A stretch of 62,754 nucleotides of DNA from Spirogloea muscicola (taxonomy: Eukaryota > Streptophyta > Zygnematophyceae > Spirogloeales > Spirogloeaceae): NCBI GenBank assembly GCA_009602725.1, contig WELB01000330.1:1-62754 (forward strand), given 5' to 3'. The position numbers and the translations under genes were made by a program. Below the pieces are notes generated by a model. It worked only from the letters and a program-made list of their open reading frames with translations, was not told the DNA's origin and searched no databases. The first letter of the stretch is position 1. Each line of letters starts with the position of its first letter. Below are positions 1 to 11,640 of this stretch, in pieces.

Positions 1-407
1 TTTGAACATTGTCCATTCTTTTTGGGTTGGCTTTGCCAGCCCCTCTCTTCTATGGGCGAGCTCATCTTCTTTTCCAGCCCCTATTCTCAAAGGGCGAGCA
101 CTTTCTTCGTTGCCCCAAGGCCCGCCTTGCGGCGGGCCAAAGATCGTCCGTTTGAACGGGCGAATCCTGGCGAGTGGTATATCTGGACGGGCGGGACCCG
201 CACCTGGGCGGGCCACTTGCCCCAATCAGCCGGTCATGTATAAACAACAAACCCGTGTGGCTTAACCAAACGGCTGATTCATTACAGAGCTCTACCACCT
301 GGTCATAGGCCGCTTTTGAAAGAAAGAGCTCGCCCATAGAGAAGAAGGTGCTCGCCCAGTGAGAAGAGGGGCTGGCAAAGCCAACCCAAAAAGAATGGAC
401 AATGTTC
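1..407. repeat. Inverted pair of non-LTR 3' hairpin tails
   Basis: Bases 1-61 hold a plus-strand copy of the hairpin tail that ends the local non-LTR elements: a GGGTTGG/CCAGCCC stem with a CTTTG loop, followed by ATGGGCGAGC. Bases 335-407 hold the reverse complement, matching about 47 bases exactly, so the segment can fold back on itself. The ~270-bp spacer has a second partial tail (60-110). Around 280-310, on the minus strand, it resembles the AYDxVVEL stretch of the retrotransposon ORF also seen near 18970. No intact gene is present. Confidence 0.7.
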
Positions 408-485
408 AAAGCCAAAGAAAGAGGTGCTGAAAAAGGACTACACTACAAAGTGCAAGACGGTGCAGAGGGAGATGCAGATGGCTGC

Positions 486-720
486 TCAGTATCCACGTGT
501 GAGCAACAGCAGATCAGAGTAACTCGGAGCAGGAGAAGCGGCACTCTGCCGAGGCCCGGAAGCAGCAGCCATAGCACGGCCAGCCCGCGCGTGGACCGCA
601 TGAGCCAAAGAGCGCTGCAGCGAGACCGCCAGCCTCATCCGAAAGACCTGCGAGAGGGAGCTGGCAAAGCCAGCCCAAAAAGAATGGACAATGTCCAAAG
701 CCAAAGAAAGAAGTGCTGAA
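486..720 (-). pseudogene. Non-LTR retrotransposon C-terminal fragment joined to an older tail
   Basis: Reading down from about 655 to the stop at 486, the minus strand encodes the last ~55 residues of the local non-LTR ORF: VFRMRLAVSLQRS, RAGRAMAAASG and the terminal DLLLLTRGY. Bases 656-720 are a hairpin tail of another copy fused directly upstream, so this is a 5'-truncated insertion next to an older one. The same terminal block recurs many times in the window. Confidence 0.65.
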
Positions 721-776
721 AAAGGACTACACTACAAAGCACGAGACGGTGCAGAGGGAGAGTCAGATGAAGCTCA

Positions 777-1285
777 TTATCCACGTGTGAGCAACAGAAG
801 ATCAGAGTGACTCCAAGCAGAAAAGCGGCGCTCTGCCGAGACCCGGAAGCAGCAGGGATAGCGCGGCCAGCGCACGCAGGTTGGGGGTATGCGCGAGGTG
901 GACGAATGGAAAAACCTGCTTCGACATGTGGTGTGGGCCGTCAGGAGCCCGTCGCGGGCAGCGCGGAGAGCAGCCTGGAGGGGCAACGGGCCGCTCTCCA
1001 CTTCAGCTACCACCCGCTCCAAGGTGCGGTGGCCGTGAGTTTGGAATCGCTGGCAGATGGGGGCGGCGACCTGGGCCCAGCTACCCAGGTAGGCGGCCTC
1101 GCAGGCGCGGGCAATTGGGCGGCAGCCCAAACCGCCGCGGCTAACAGGCAAGGCAGCAGCGCAGCTGGTGTGGTGAGGAACGCGGGGTGCTGCGCGAGGG
1201 TGGCTGCGGCCGCCAGGATGCGGGAGTCAAATGGCGCATACGCTTCCTTCGCCGCCGTTGAGGGAGGGACGGTGCGGACCAAATA
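777..1285 (-). pseudogene. Non-LTR retrotransposon fragment (RT thumb region plus C-terminus)
   Basis: From 1282 downward the minus strand reads VRTVPPS and then, after a frame change, GGLGCRPIARACEAAYLGSW. This matches the region just after the RT active site in the copy at 30097-33150. Near 780 the frame ends with the family's LLLLTRG terminus. The endonuclease region between is missing, so the copy is internally deleted. Confidence 0.65.
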
Positions 1286-1324
1286 GTGCGGAAGCTATGT
1301 CAGAACGGGTGGAGGATGGACCAC

Positions 1325-1543
1325 TCAGTAGCTACGAGTGAGGAGCCTCAGCTCCGGCAGACCAGCTGCCGGAATTCTATTCCCCTGACGAGATGCAGAG
1401 GCTGCAGCGAGAGCACATGCAAGGCGTGGGTCATGGACCGCTGAAGGGAGACTGACAATCGCCTCGGCCCACGAGCCAGCGGCGTTGAAATCAGCCGGCT
1501 CACCTCGCCTGCGGGACACAGCGCGCCGCGCAAGCCTGGCCAT
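1325..1543 (-). pseudogene. Non-LTR retrotransposon C-terminal fragment
   Basis: Minus-strand remnant ending in PELRLLTRSY and a stop at 1325, preceded by degenerate forms of the QRS and AAAS blocks seen in other copies. The bases after the stop (1324 down to ~1285) match the sequence downstream of the fragments at 19700 and 30030, a third type of 3' end in this family. Confidence 0.55.
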
Positions 1544-1571
1544 CAGGTCGAGCCACCGGGACCCTAGATTC

Positions 1572-1880
1572 TACGGGCTCGCCCATTGAGGATAGGGGCT
1601 GGAAAAGCCAAAGGAACCCAGAGCCCCGTGCACATCCACGGCCAGGGGTACGAACTCGTCCCCAGCCGAATTTTCTGCGTATTTAACCGCGTAGCAGCGA
1701 GCGTACATGAGAGGCCAGCCCAATGTATTGAAAAACCGGTCCGCCGCCTGCCGCAGCTACCCTCGAATATCAGGCCCCTTCGTCGCTGCTTAGCGCTTTT
1801 TATGCCCCTCCGTCATTTGGCCCCTTGGAACCTTAGTCAATTCTTTTTCGGGCTGGCTTTCCAGCCCTTGCCCCTATGAG
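1572..1880. repeat. Non-LTR 3' tails in both orientations
   Basis: A minus-strand hairpin tail lies at 1572-1615. A plus-strand 3' UTR/tail lies at about 1770-1880, with the landmarks GCTGCTTAGCGCTTTT, GGCCCC and GGGCTGGCTTTCCAGCCC. The bases between them show no recognisable gene. From 1880 to 2273 I see only low-complexity sequence, the probable promoter/5' UTR side of RLK-A. Confidence 0.55.
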
Positions 1881-2273
1881 GAGTGCCGCTTCTTCAGATT
1901 TGCCACTTCCTTCGGCAACTTCCGACCTTGTCGGAACATTCCCTTACGGCTGGCTTCCTAAAGCCCGGCCCCCTTCTGGAAGGCCTACGTCTTCTGTAAA
2001 TTTCATTGAGCTGGCCTCTCACAGCCATGGCCTTACGTTGTTACGTTTTAGCAGAGCTGTTTCTTTCCTCCTTGACTTCTGTGGAACTTTTCTCTGACTT
2101 CCTTCGGCGAGCTTCGTGCCTGGCGCACCCCAAGTGCGCCGCCATTAGCGCCGCCGCCGTCCGGACGTCGTCCGGGAAAGTCCAGTGGCCCAGCTGTGGC
2201 GAGCCGTCCAGCGGCGCCTCCGCCTTGGTGCTCAGTGGTAGGGACGCTGGCCACGTAGCGGCTCTCGTCGAGA

Positions 2274-5200
2274 ATGGCAGCCGCTGCAGGCACCGCAGCC
2301 TTGGCCACGGTGCTCCTCGCACTTGCGCTGTTGGGTTGCTTCGCCATTGCCATCGGGAGCCTCGCGTGAGCAGACCCTTCTCTGTGTGTCAGTCTCTTTG
2401 CAGCGAGCTCAGGCTCATGCTTTGCACCAGACAGCTGGTCGAGCCTTAGCTGGTGACACGAGGGCTTGTCAATTGCCCTCCAATGTTCAGCAGCAGTTAG
2501 CGACATTCAAGTGCTGATTTGTGGTTGCTGAGCAGGTCAGCTTAGCAGCAGGTCATGTACAGCTGTCAATGTACTTGCCTTTGTACTTGGCCACTCAGGC
2601 CCTCCATTACTCATTACAGACTCCATCCCCTTCTCCTCCCACCTGGATTTTAACCCCTTGAATTACCACGGCACTGCCATTCCTGAGCTGCGAGCAGACT
2701 GCGCCTGCCAATCATCTCCATGCGATTGCAGCATTTGCCAAACTGGGCTCCTGCGGTGGCATGCACTTCACTATACGCTGCATGGCGTCCTTATTTGCCC
2801 TCCTGACTACAGTCTCTTCTCCTCTTTGCAGCTCTGACAAGGCCGCCCTGCTGGCCTTCAAGGCTGGGATCACCTACGACCCCTATGGCACACTCGCCAA
2901 TTGGAGCCCAGCCGACCACACCCCATGCGACTGGTTCGGCGTTGTGTGCAATGCAACGATGCAGGGAGGCCCCAGGCAAGAGCTTCGTCCCGAGCCCATG
3001 TGTCAAGCAACAGGCACGAGCATTGGCGGCAGCCCTTATTGAGGTCGTGGCCCTGCAGGCCCACCTTCTTTGCGGCCACTCTTGCCAGGACCAACAGCAG
3101 TGGCTGCATTAGGCAGCAGAGGGCCCCTCAAGTTAGCAGCATTTGAACAAGCTAAATGAGAGGCGTGGCATGGAGACTCGTTCAAGCTCAGCTTCCTCCA
3201 CTGCTGGGCCACTGATATCTACTTGCAGGCAAGTAATTGGGCTAGATATGTCTGAGATGCTGCTAGAAGGCAAGCTGGCCCCGGAGCTCGGCAACATTGG
3301 CAGCCTGCACTACATATTTCTGAATGACAATTTCCTCTCGGGGCCATCCCGGCAACGCTGGGCATCCTATCCAGACTCCAGTTACTCCGCCTAAGAAACA
3401 ATAGGTGAGCAAGCTCAAATATCTCAATCTGGATCTTGCTTATAAGTCGGACAGCATTGATCACTTGTCTTTTGCTCTACCTCATGGATTCTCCCTGGGC
3501 GGCCTGCGTGCACACAAAGTCTGCGTGGCGGCTTGTGAGAGTGGCCTCGTTGAGGTCATATCTGTCTTTCGAAGGGTCAAGCAACGGGGCGGAAGCGTCT
3601 ATGGCTGCGCCCTTCATCATGAAGCTGCTACTTAAAGTGCAATTGCAAGAGTCTTGCTGTTTTCTTTGTGTCATGGCAGATTGTCAGGTCCCATTCCAGA
3701 AGAGCTTGGGAACCTCCTGGCCCTCCGAGGCCTCTACCTTGCCAATAACACGTATTTGCCCTCCCACCACCTGCGCATGTTTGAGAGGCTGTACATTGTT
3801 CACCCTTGACATCAGAAGCCCGCTAGCTTTGCATGCACATCACTTTCAGCAGGCTCGACAAGCTTCTATAGCCTCAGCTGAACGTGGCCGTGCTAGAATT
3901 ATGAGCTTCTAAGATTCTCGTGCAAGCACGTGGCAGTCTGCAAGGTAAACCTACGGCTTTTAGTTGCTATATCAGGCTGCCATAAGCAGCGGTGCTCTAA
4001 CAATACGGCCTAACACTGACTTGCGCGGGCGTGACTTCTCAGGCTGACAGGTCCCATTCCTGCCAGCATAGCGTCGCTTCTTAAGCTTGTCCAATTGCAA
4101 CTAAGCAACAACAGGTCAGTTTTTCCTTGAGATTGCAACAGTAGGCCATAGGTCATGCTAAGGCTGCTGCATGCTCCACAACCAGTATCTAAGCAAGCAA
4201 GTTGCTTATCACCGACTTATCAAGTGTACATCCTGCAATACCATCTACCATTCATTGGCCTTGAAGCTATCACTGACATGCCAGGGGATGACCACATTTA
4301 CCTCGCCATTATTCAGATTGAATGGCCCCATCCCAATCAGTCCCCCCACGCTTCCGCTCCTCGAGGAGCTCTACTTGACAAATAACAGGTTCCTCTTGTA
4401 CTCCATACTTCAATTGGAGATGAGGATGTGGACGTTTTGATGCACATGCCCTCTACTCGCGTTGCTTCCAGCTTTTGATTTACTTCTACTAGGCAAAATT
4501 GCGCAGCCTTACGGGTCAAGTGCCAGCTGAATTTGGAGTCTCTTTGAGCCTCACGCATTTATTCCTGGACTACAATAGGTGCGGTGATAGGCTATTTATT
4601 ATCTGGAGTTAGCGAGTCTGAATAGAAAAGCAGACACAGCATCGTTCAGACAATCAATGATATCTGCTGTATCTGCTTCTCTGTCCCGTCTTATCTCCCA
4701 TTCAGTCCGACCTGTATCTCAGCACATCTGTTGCATCGAGCATCGACGAAAGCTACTAAGACGAGCAGCTAAGACAGCTGGCTGGTTGCTCAAAAGCAAC
4801 CTCTCTGATTTTTAGGCTCGTGGGACCTATTCCGTCTCAGCTTGGTCAAAATCAGGCTCTCCAGTATTTGGTCCTCACAGGCAATCAGTAAGTACAAATC
4901 TGCTGGAAGGCACATCCACATGGGCGCTTTTACACTTGGGGTCTCATATGTCATATGTCCCTCTGGTTATTGTGGAGTTATTCCATCTTGAAATGTCTCT
5001 TTGGTGCTGTCAATCTACGGCAACTACATGCTGCTGCAACACCCAGTATCATGCACTTGTTGTCGTCAGCATCTATCGGGGATCACAATTCTTTGGTTTG
5101 TTCATGCAGTTTCTACCTTTTGCATGCGGCCGCCCATCTCATTCTTGACTATCCTTCAACCCAGATTGTCAGGAAGCATACCATCTGCACTTGGAAATTG

Positions 5201-8200
5201 CTCGCAGCTCCTTGGTCTCGATATCTCCTATAACAGGTGTGCTGCTGAGCATGGAACACTATCAGTCCGTGTGCACACACTACAAGGCTTTGCAGCATCC
5301 ATCTTATTGTAAAAAGCACTCGAGATGTTGGAGCAATACCTTCTTTGCTGATGCTATTTCTGCACGCTTGGGGTACTTCACAAAAACATCAATATGAAAA
5401 GTTTGATGTCGATCTAGGTTGGTTGGGGCCATACCTGTGGAGCTTGCGATGCCTCAGATTGAGTTCCTCTATGTCCAGAACAACAGGTAGGCATATGCAA
5501 CGACCTCACACTCAAGTTGCCAGCATTTCTGCCAGCTCTTTGCACTTTTCTGTTTCTGAGGCTGCCTTGCTGACGTCTTTGCTTGGCTTCCTGGAATATC
5601 AGTCTCACAGGACCCATTCCTAAGGAGTTTGGAGAGTAAGTCAACTTCACAGTCTTCTTTGCAGACAACAACAAGTATGCATCCCTTGCAGGACATGTAG
5701 CATCCCTTGCTTATACTGTCTAACTTCATCACGAGTCAGAAAGGACATATAAGGTGGAGTTTAAGGCAACATATGAAGCAACAAAGACCCTGTAGCCCCT
5801 CATGTTGCATATCTATGCAAGCAATGTGCAATGCAAGTGTGGCTGTGTCATAAACTTGGATGAGGCCTAGTTGCAATTGCCGTCTTTCTCTTTCCAGCTT
5901 GACAGGTGCTGTACCTGCTGAGCTGGGAAAGACCTCCCTGACAACTTTGAGCCTCACCAACAACCTGTACAGTCTTGACAGACCTTCATAAATGCAGTCC
6001 TTATCGAGAATGTTTTCAGCTGCGACACCAAGATGTCACTTGTAGTGAGAGAATGATTCTTGCAGCCTGGAGCAGATCAGCTGCACTCAACTTGTGATAA
6101 CAGATGCTTCATGGTGATATGTTCCCTTCAGGTTGGAAGGCATATTCCCTCCTGAGCTGTGTGGCCCCAGTAGTAGGTTGACTTTGTTGGCTCTCGATAG
6201 AAATAGGTGAGGTCACTTGATTGGATCTTCTTTGTCTCTACGCCTCTCATGCTTCTGCCTCTGATGTAGTGGTTGATGATGCATCCATGATGTGATTCTA
6301 TGGAAAACCCTCAAATCCCTACCACTGTAACTCTCGTTTGGGCTAAGATTATCGGGCCCACTTCCAGCAACACTGGGGAATTGCACGTACCTCACTTACG
6401 TGTTTTTAAGTAGCAACAGGCGAGGAAGCATGCTCCACTTCTCCTACATCCTAGAGAGTTCGCCTCAGAAGAGGTGTCACAGCACGGATAGCCTCTATGC
6501 AGCGCAAAAGAGTGGGTCCTCTGATGCCCTTAATATTCGGTGAAGCTATGGAGAAGGTGGACAGTTGTTGAAGCTCTTTGTTGTGATGCAGCCTAACTGG
6601 TCCCTTACCATCGGAGATAGGAAACTGCGGCAATCTCAGCTATCTCTTTGTCAACGATAACCAGTAAGCTCCGGGTTGCTTTTGCCCAGATGTCAGCCAC
6701 ATAGACCTACTTTGCTGTCCATGTGTGCGTCATCCCAAGCAACAGCTCCCAGTCTAGATGGAGCTGACGGCTGCTTGTGCACATAAGAGCCCGAGTGCTG
6801 GTCACATTGGCTTTGCTACTCTCAGAGAGTCCTGTGGCAATTTCAAGAAGTCCATGCAACACTGCTGAAGTGTGCACCTTAACAGACAAGCTCTCCAACA
6901 TAGTGCAGATTAAGCGGAGAGTTCCCCGCTTCGCTGGCAAGATTGCCCCTCCTACAGGTCCTCTCTATCTCGAATAATAGGTAAGTGACCACGTACACAT
7001 TCCGACTATTTGTCGTCTGCAACTGGCAGAAAGGTATGACTAGCTCTGCTGATTGACAGAACACAAGAAGTACGCAATCAAGACCTTGCAATCTAAGACT
7101 TGGATGTAACACTAGCTTGTGGACCTGAAGCAATTTTCCAAGGAGGCACAGGACCGCAACGCAGATGTTTCAAGCGGCCATGCGTTTCCATGATCTCTTG
7201 CGCAGCTTAAGTGGTAGCCTCCCACCAGAGCTCAGCCACTGTAGGTCGCTTGACACGCTTGACCTCAACAGCAACAGGTACTCCTCATCTAGCCCAACAA
7301 ATGAAACTCGCGGAAAACTCTAATGTAAATCATCTCACGACCAGCTGTTGGTCCAACTTATTTGGCATGTAACTTTGCTCCTTGTGCTGATGATCTGATC
7401 TGATGATCTGATTAGATAAACATTGTCATTCACTGTCTAAGCTGGCAGTATCAGAAGTGTGTCACAAACAGTGGGGCTCTGCTACAGTGTAGTTTAACAC
7501 CCCATCAGGCTTCAGGCTTTTAGCTTAACAAGAATCATGAGACAGACACGCTGCATCTCAGTTCCTCATTCGGCAGTAGTAGAAGTCTGTCACAAACAGT
7601 GGGGCTTTGCATAATTGTACTGTACATCACATTCTTCGTGCTTGTGGGACCTGTGAGAATGCTGCTCACAGCCTCTCATACCTTTTCCACAGACTCAGTG
7701 GGCCCATCCCTGCATCATATGGCAACTTGGCTAATTTGTCATTCCTCTCCTTGTATTCTAACGAGTAAGTATTACTCCTGAATTCTCGACTAGATTTTTG
7801 GCATTGATCCTGAATCAGACAGTTTCCGTGCTATCTTCATAAAGTCAGGATAAAAAACCATCATAGTCAGCTGAGCGCGGCATTTTGTCATAGAGCCCTT
7901 CACTTTGTACCAATTACAGGTTATCGGGCGGCATACCGAAGCAGCTAAGCAAGTGCAAAAAGCTCCGTTACCTGATCCTGAGCTACAACTTGTAAGGGGT
8001 TCTTGCTGCCCATGTCAACTGCTTGGTTGACTTGCAAGAATTCAGATTCTCAAGTCAAGGCATGTTTACATGGCTCTAGATATCACTCTCGGTGTAGCCT
8101 TCCAAAATCTTCATTGTCCACAGTGTGTCCAACATGTACCCTGATAGCTCATGAGGTGGCATTCTGCATATTGAACATGGCAGGCTTGTTGGAGGGGTGC

Positions 8201-10736
8201 CGCAAGAGCTTGGGGAGCTGCCTAATCTCCTCGATTTCCTGGCAGACTATAACAAGTGAGAGTAGCAAACACCTTTAAGAGTTTGGCAGCAGAATACAGC
8301 ATGTGACTGTAGATATTTGAATTTCATCAAGCCTGCAGTGTGAGGCCAACTGGACATAGTGTGCTGTTTCAGTCTGTGCTATGTATGAGGTCGACCTTGC
8401 AGGTGTCAGATCACCCACTTTCTCAAATGCTCGTTTGGTGTCAGCTTGGAGGGTGGAGTGCCACCAGAGCTTGGTAGTTGCAGGCAAATGGTCAACCTGG
8501 ACCTGAGCCACAACTGGTAATGAGCTAGGACTGCGTCTTCTATGGAGCCTTTGCTTGCCTGAGTTACCATGTCAGCAGATACATAAATTGCAGAAGAGTC
8601 ACATCCGACAATGTCACTTAGCGGCTCACTAGCATTTACTGGCAGGTTAAGTGGCCATTTGCCGCCTCAATTGGGAAGTCTTGTGAAGCTCAACAAGCTC
8701 TGGCTTAAGGGCAACAACTTCTCTGGACCGATCCCGGCAACCTTCTCCAAGCTGGAGAGCTTGCAAGAACTGGTGATGGAGTATAACAATATCTCTGGCC
8801 CACTCCCAGAGTGGCTTGGCAACCTAAGCAGTGCTTTGAAGATATACCTAGGTCACAACAGCTTGACCGGAGGAGTACCCGCGAGCATTCGAAGTCTGCA
8901 ATATGTTCAAAGTCTTGACATCTCCAACAACCGCCTAAATGGCAGTCTCCCCTGGGAAATTGGAGAATTAAGCACGCTCATTTCATTTTCGGCTGCAAGC
9001 AACTCATTCAGCGGGCCCATACCAGAGGGTATTGGCAACTTGCCGAGTCTTACCTATCTCGATCTTTCCAACAATGATCTCAATGGCAGCATCCCGGCAT
9101 CCTTTGCTAATCTGAATCTTACTTCCTTCTTTAACATCTCAAATAACAACCTCAGTGGGCCCATCCCTGGCGGTTCTATTGGTCAGTACGGCAGCAGCTC
9201 CTTTTCTGGCAATGCCGACTTGTGTGACGGCCCTTACGTGGCCTGCAAGACAGCTCCACCACCTCAGTCTCTTCCTCCTACCCCATCACCTCCGGAGCAC
9301 AAGTCGTCGAGCTTATCAGGGGGGGCAATTGCCGGCATTGTTGTTGGGGCTGTTGTCCTCCTTCTCCTCCTGTTACTGGGACTTCTCCTGCTGAATCGCT
9401 TAGGTCGGAAAAAGGACAAAACTATGACAGAGAAGGAGCGGAGCATTGAGAGCTTCTGCTCCGAGATGTCCATCACTAAGGACAGACTCCAAGGTCCCTT
9501 CACCTACGAGGAGCTCATGGACGCAACTGAGGATTTCAACGACAACCACATAATTGGATCGGGCGGCTTTGGGAAAGTCTATGGGTACGTACATTGCCCT
9601 GCTTGCAAGCGGTAGTTATACTTGGTACTTATTGTGCCGGTCTTTATCTTATCCATGGCTCTTCCATTTTCTATGGCAAATTTTCACCACGATGCGAAAT
9701 GCTGAGCAGTGCGCAGATGAAGGACGGGCAAAAGTATGCAGTGAAGAAGCTAGCCCCAGATAACAAGCAAGGACTGAGAACGGTGAAAGCTGAGGTGGAG
9801 GTATTGAGTCGTATCCATCACCACAATCTGGTCCTACTATGGGGCTGGTACATCCCTAAGGACAGCGACGTGGACATGCTACTCATCTATCCATTCTTAC
9901 CAGGCGGAAATCTTGACCAATTGGTGCACGGGCAAAATGGCGTGCCTCCAAAGGCAGAAGGATTTGATCACTGGGCTGCACGTAAGACGGTTTTGTTGGG
10001 TGCAGCAATTGGGCTGAAGTACCTACATCACGAGTGCAAACCTCAGGTGCTGCATAGGGACGTCAAGCCCAGCAACACCTTGTTGGATGAACATGGTGAA
10101 GGGTACATGGCGGATTTTGGGCTTGCACGAACCTTTCAGGCACATGACACGCACGTGTCAACCATGGCTGCAGGTAGTTCCGATGCCCTCCAATGTCTGT
10201 TGAGCTGTATCGTAGGCCTCTCTGGTGTCGAGCAAGAAGGATGTTAAGATACATGCTGGTCGAGGCACCTCAGACTGCCTGGCAATGATTAGGGGTCATC
10301 TTTCCTGCAACTCATGACGCGTCACAATATGCACACTGACAGGCACGGTCGGGTATATCGGTCCAGACTGCGCCCTAGGCCAACTGACCACATACAGCGA
10401 TGTCTTCAGTTTTGAGTGATGCTTCTCGAGACTGTTACTGGCAAAAGGCCTGTTGACCCTTTCTTTCAGATCGAAGTTGCAACTGGTGGCAACTTAATTT
10501 CGTGGGTGCGATCCTGCCTTCGTCACGAGAAGCCTTTGGAGTGCGTTGATATGGCGCTAGCTCCATTCGTCCCCCAGAAAGTGGACGATATTCGGGGCGC
10601 CTTGAGATTGGGGCTAATTTGCTGCTCTGATATCCCAAAACAAAGGCCAACAATGGTTGACGTGGTTGAGATGCTCCAGAATCTCGGAGCATTTGGTGCT
10701 GGGTCGGCGTTTCCTAAAATAATCATTGCCACCTAG
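2274..10736 (+). CDS. LRR receptor-like kinase RLK-A, 24 exons, three disabling lesions
   Basis: Predicted plasma-membrane LRR-RLK of about 1,167 residues. Exons: 2274-2365 (signal peptide MAAAAGTAALATVLLALALL), 2832-2975 (LRRNT with SDKAALLAFKAGI and TPCDWFGVVCN), 3229-3404 (two LRRs), then single-LRR exons at 3680, 4043, 4317, 4507, 4816, 5165, 5418, 5603, 5898, 6132, 6348, 6592, 6909, 7206, 7693, 7920, 8184 and 8445. Next come 8646-9584 (about seven LRRs, transmembrane segment, juxtamembrane, glycine loop GSGGFGKVYG), 9710-10173 (YAVKKL lysine, HRDVKPSN, ADFGLAR) and 10343-10736. Eighteen exons encode one LRR each, 14 of them exactly 72 nt, all joined in phase 2. Lesions: a 1-nt deletion near 3344, an in-frame TAA at 5637-5639 and a 1-nt deletion near 10414, judged against paralogs. 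Either a recent pseudogene or one with assembly errors. The ligand is unknown. Confidence 0.85.
2385..2460 (+). pseudogene. Non-LTR C-terminal fragment in RLK-A intron 1
   Basis: Within the 466-bp first intron the plus strand reads VSVSLQRAQAHALHQTAG, matching the C-terminal QRS-ALH block of the non-LTR ORF. The nearest relative is the fragment at 14362-14602. It is a short decayed relic and should not affect splicing. Confidence 0.55.
7446..7613 (+). repeat. Imperfect direct repeat in RLK-A intron
   Basis: Two ~40-base copies sharing TGTCACAAACAGTGGGGCT start near 7450 and 7575, inside the intron between the LRR exons at 7206 and 7693. A short GATGATCTGATCT microrepeat lies nearby at about 7388. 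Confidence 0.55.
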
Positions 10737-11240
10737 TGATTTGGATCTAGTCACCTCCTGCGTATCCTCTCGTGGCTGGCACCGTACCAATGCCCTACAT
10801 GATACTCCTGGAGGTCGAGACTTGATGCTGCAAAGACAATTTTTACGACAGGCCTATGTTGGTGCACTGGCCCGTCACTCCGTTTGCCCATCTGACCGTG
10901 GTGTTGAGTATGTAGCACGAGAAGTGTGATAGTGCGAGGAGAGGAAGAGGCAGAGGAGAGCTAGAGTGACTACCGAGCTTGACCGGAGAGAGAGGCGACA
11001 GAGAATGAAGGAAAGGGCGAGAGGGAGAAGGAGCAGGAGAAAGTGAGGGTGAAGGAAGAAAAGAAGTTAAAAGGTGGCCAGCCTCTTCGGCAGGGCAGCG
11101 TCCCATGAGCGTCCCAGTAGCATTGTGGTCAGTGAAATGCAGTTGAGCTTTGCCCGTCCTGCAGTGGTGGCAAAGATAGCTATAATGTACAAATTCTGAA
11201 GTATGGTCGTCACAGTGGTGAGAGTGAAAGGTAGTGAGAG
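10737..11240 (+). repeat. Duplicated 3' flank of the RLK family
   Basis: The sequence after the RLK-A stop recurs after RLK-H (20921-21470) and, inverted, after RLK-E (about 49400 down to 48800). Its second half also recurs after RLK-D (59359-59670). Landmarks are a purine-rich GAGAGGGAG stretch and then GGTGGCCAGCC...GTCCCAGTAG...GGTCGTCACAGTGGTGAGAG. It has no convincing reading frame, so it marks whole-locus duplication rather than a gene. Confidence 0.65.
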
Positions 11241-11389
11241 TGAAAGTATGGCACATAGAATTGACCGCTTGTGAATGCTCATCGGTGTTGAAAATGAATG
11301 AGGCAAGAGAGACAGATGACAGAGAGGAGATGTGAGGAGAGGAACTATGGTTCTCAAGAAGTGACCCTCCCAAAGTGCGCGAGCACGGA

Positions 11390-11640
11390 AAAAGTTGACA
11401 AGGTCCAAAGGGAAAATATGCTGAAGCACATAACCAAGTCAGCATGTGAAAAGCCAGCCCGAAACTAACTGACGTCACCCCAAGGGGCCGACAAGTGTTG
11501 AAATACATAAATAAGCACGTACCATGCAGGGTAATCACTTATTACATTCCTCCTCAGCAGCCGCAAGTCAGAAAAATAGCCCCCAGAAAGCGGTCCCTTG
11601 ATGTAAGTGAGAGGCTACAGCTAGAGCACGGCCCGCACGT
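11390..11640 (-). pseudogene. Non-LTR 3' end (terminal codons plus tail)
   Basis: Read on the minus strand from 11640, this holds the relic CTGTAGCCTC...TCAAGGGACCGC block that encodes the AAASGFRQG terminus in other copies. It continues as TGACTTGCGGCTGCTGAG and a GGGCTGGCTTTTCAC tail near 11470. Equivalent pieces lie at 48560-48810 (-) and 59690-59940 (+). Confidence 0.5.

Noticed and set aside
5637-5665. 28-nt mini-intron removing the TAA in the RLK-A exon at 5603
   Set aside because: A GTAAGT lies beside the stop and a CAG follows, but 28 nt is too short to splice and the exon is exactly 72 nt with LRR residues continuing after the stop.
10843-11538. Long minus-strand open frame of 231 codons downstream of RLK-A
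   Set aside because: Composed of Ser/His/Leu-rich low-complexity translation of a purine-rich, duplicated non-coding flank. The frame is not kept in the other copies of that flank.
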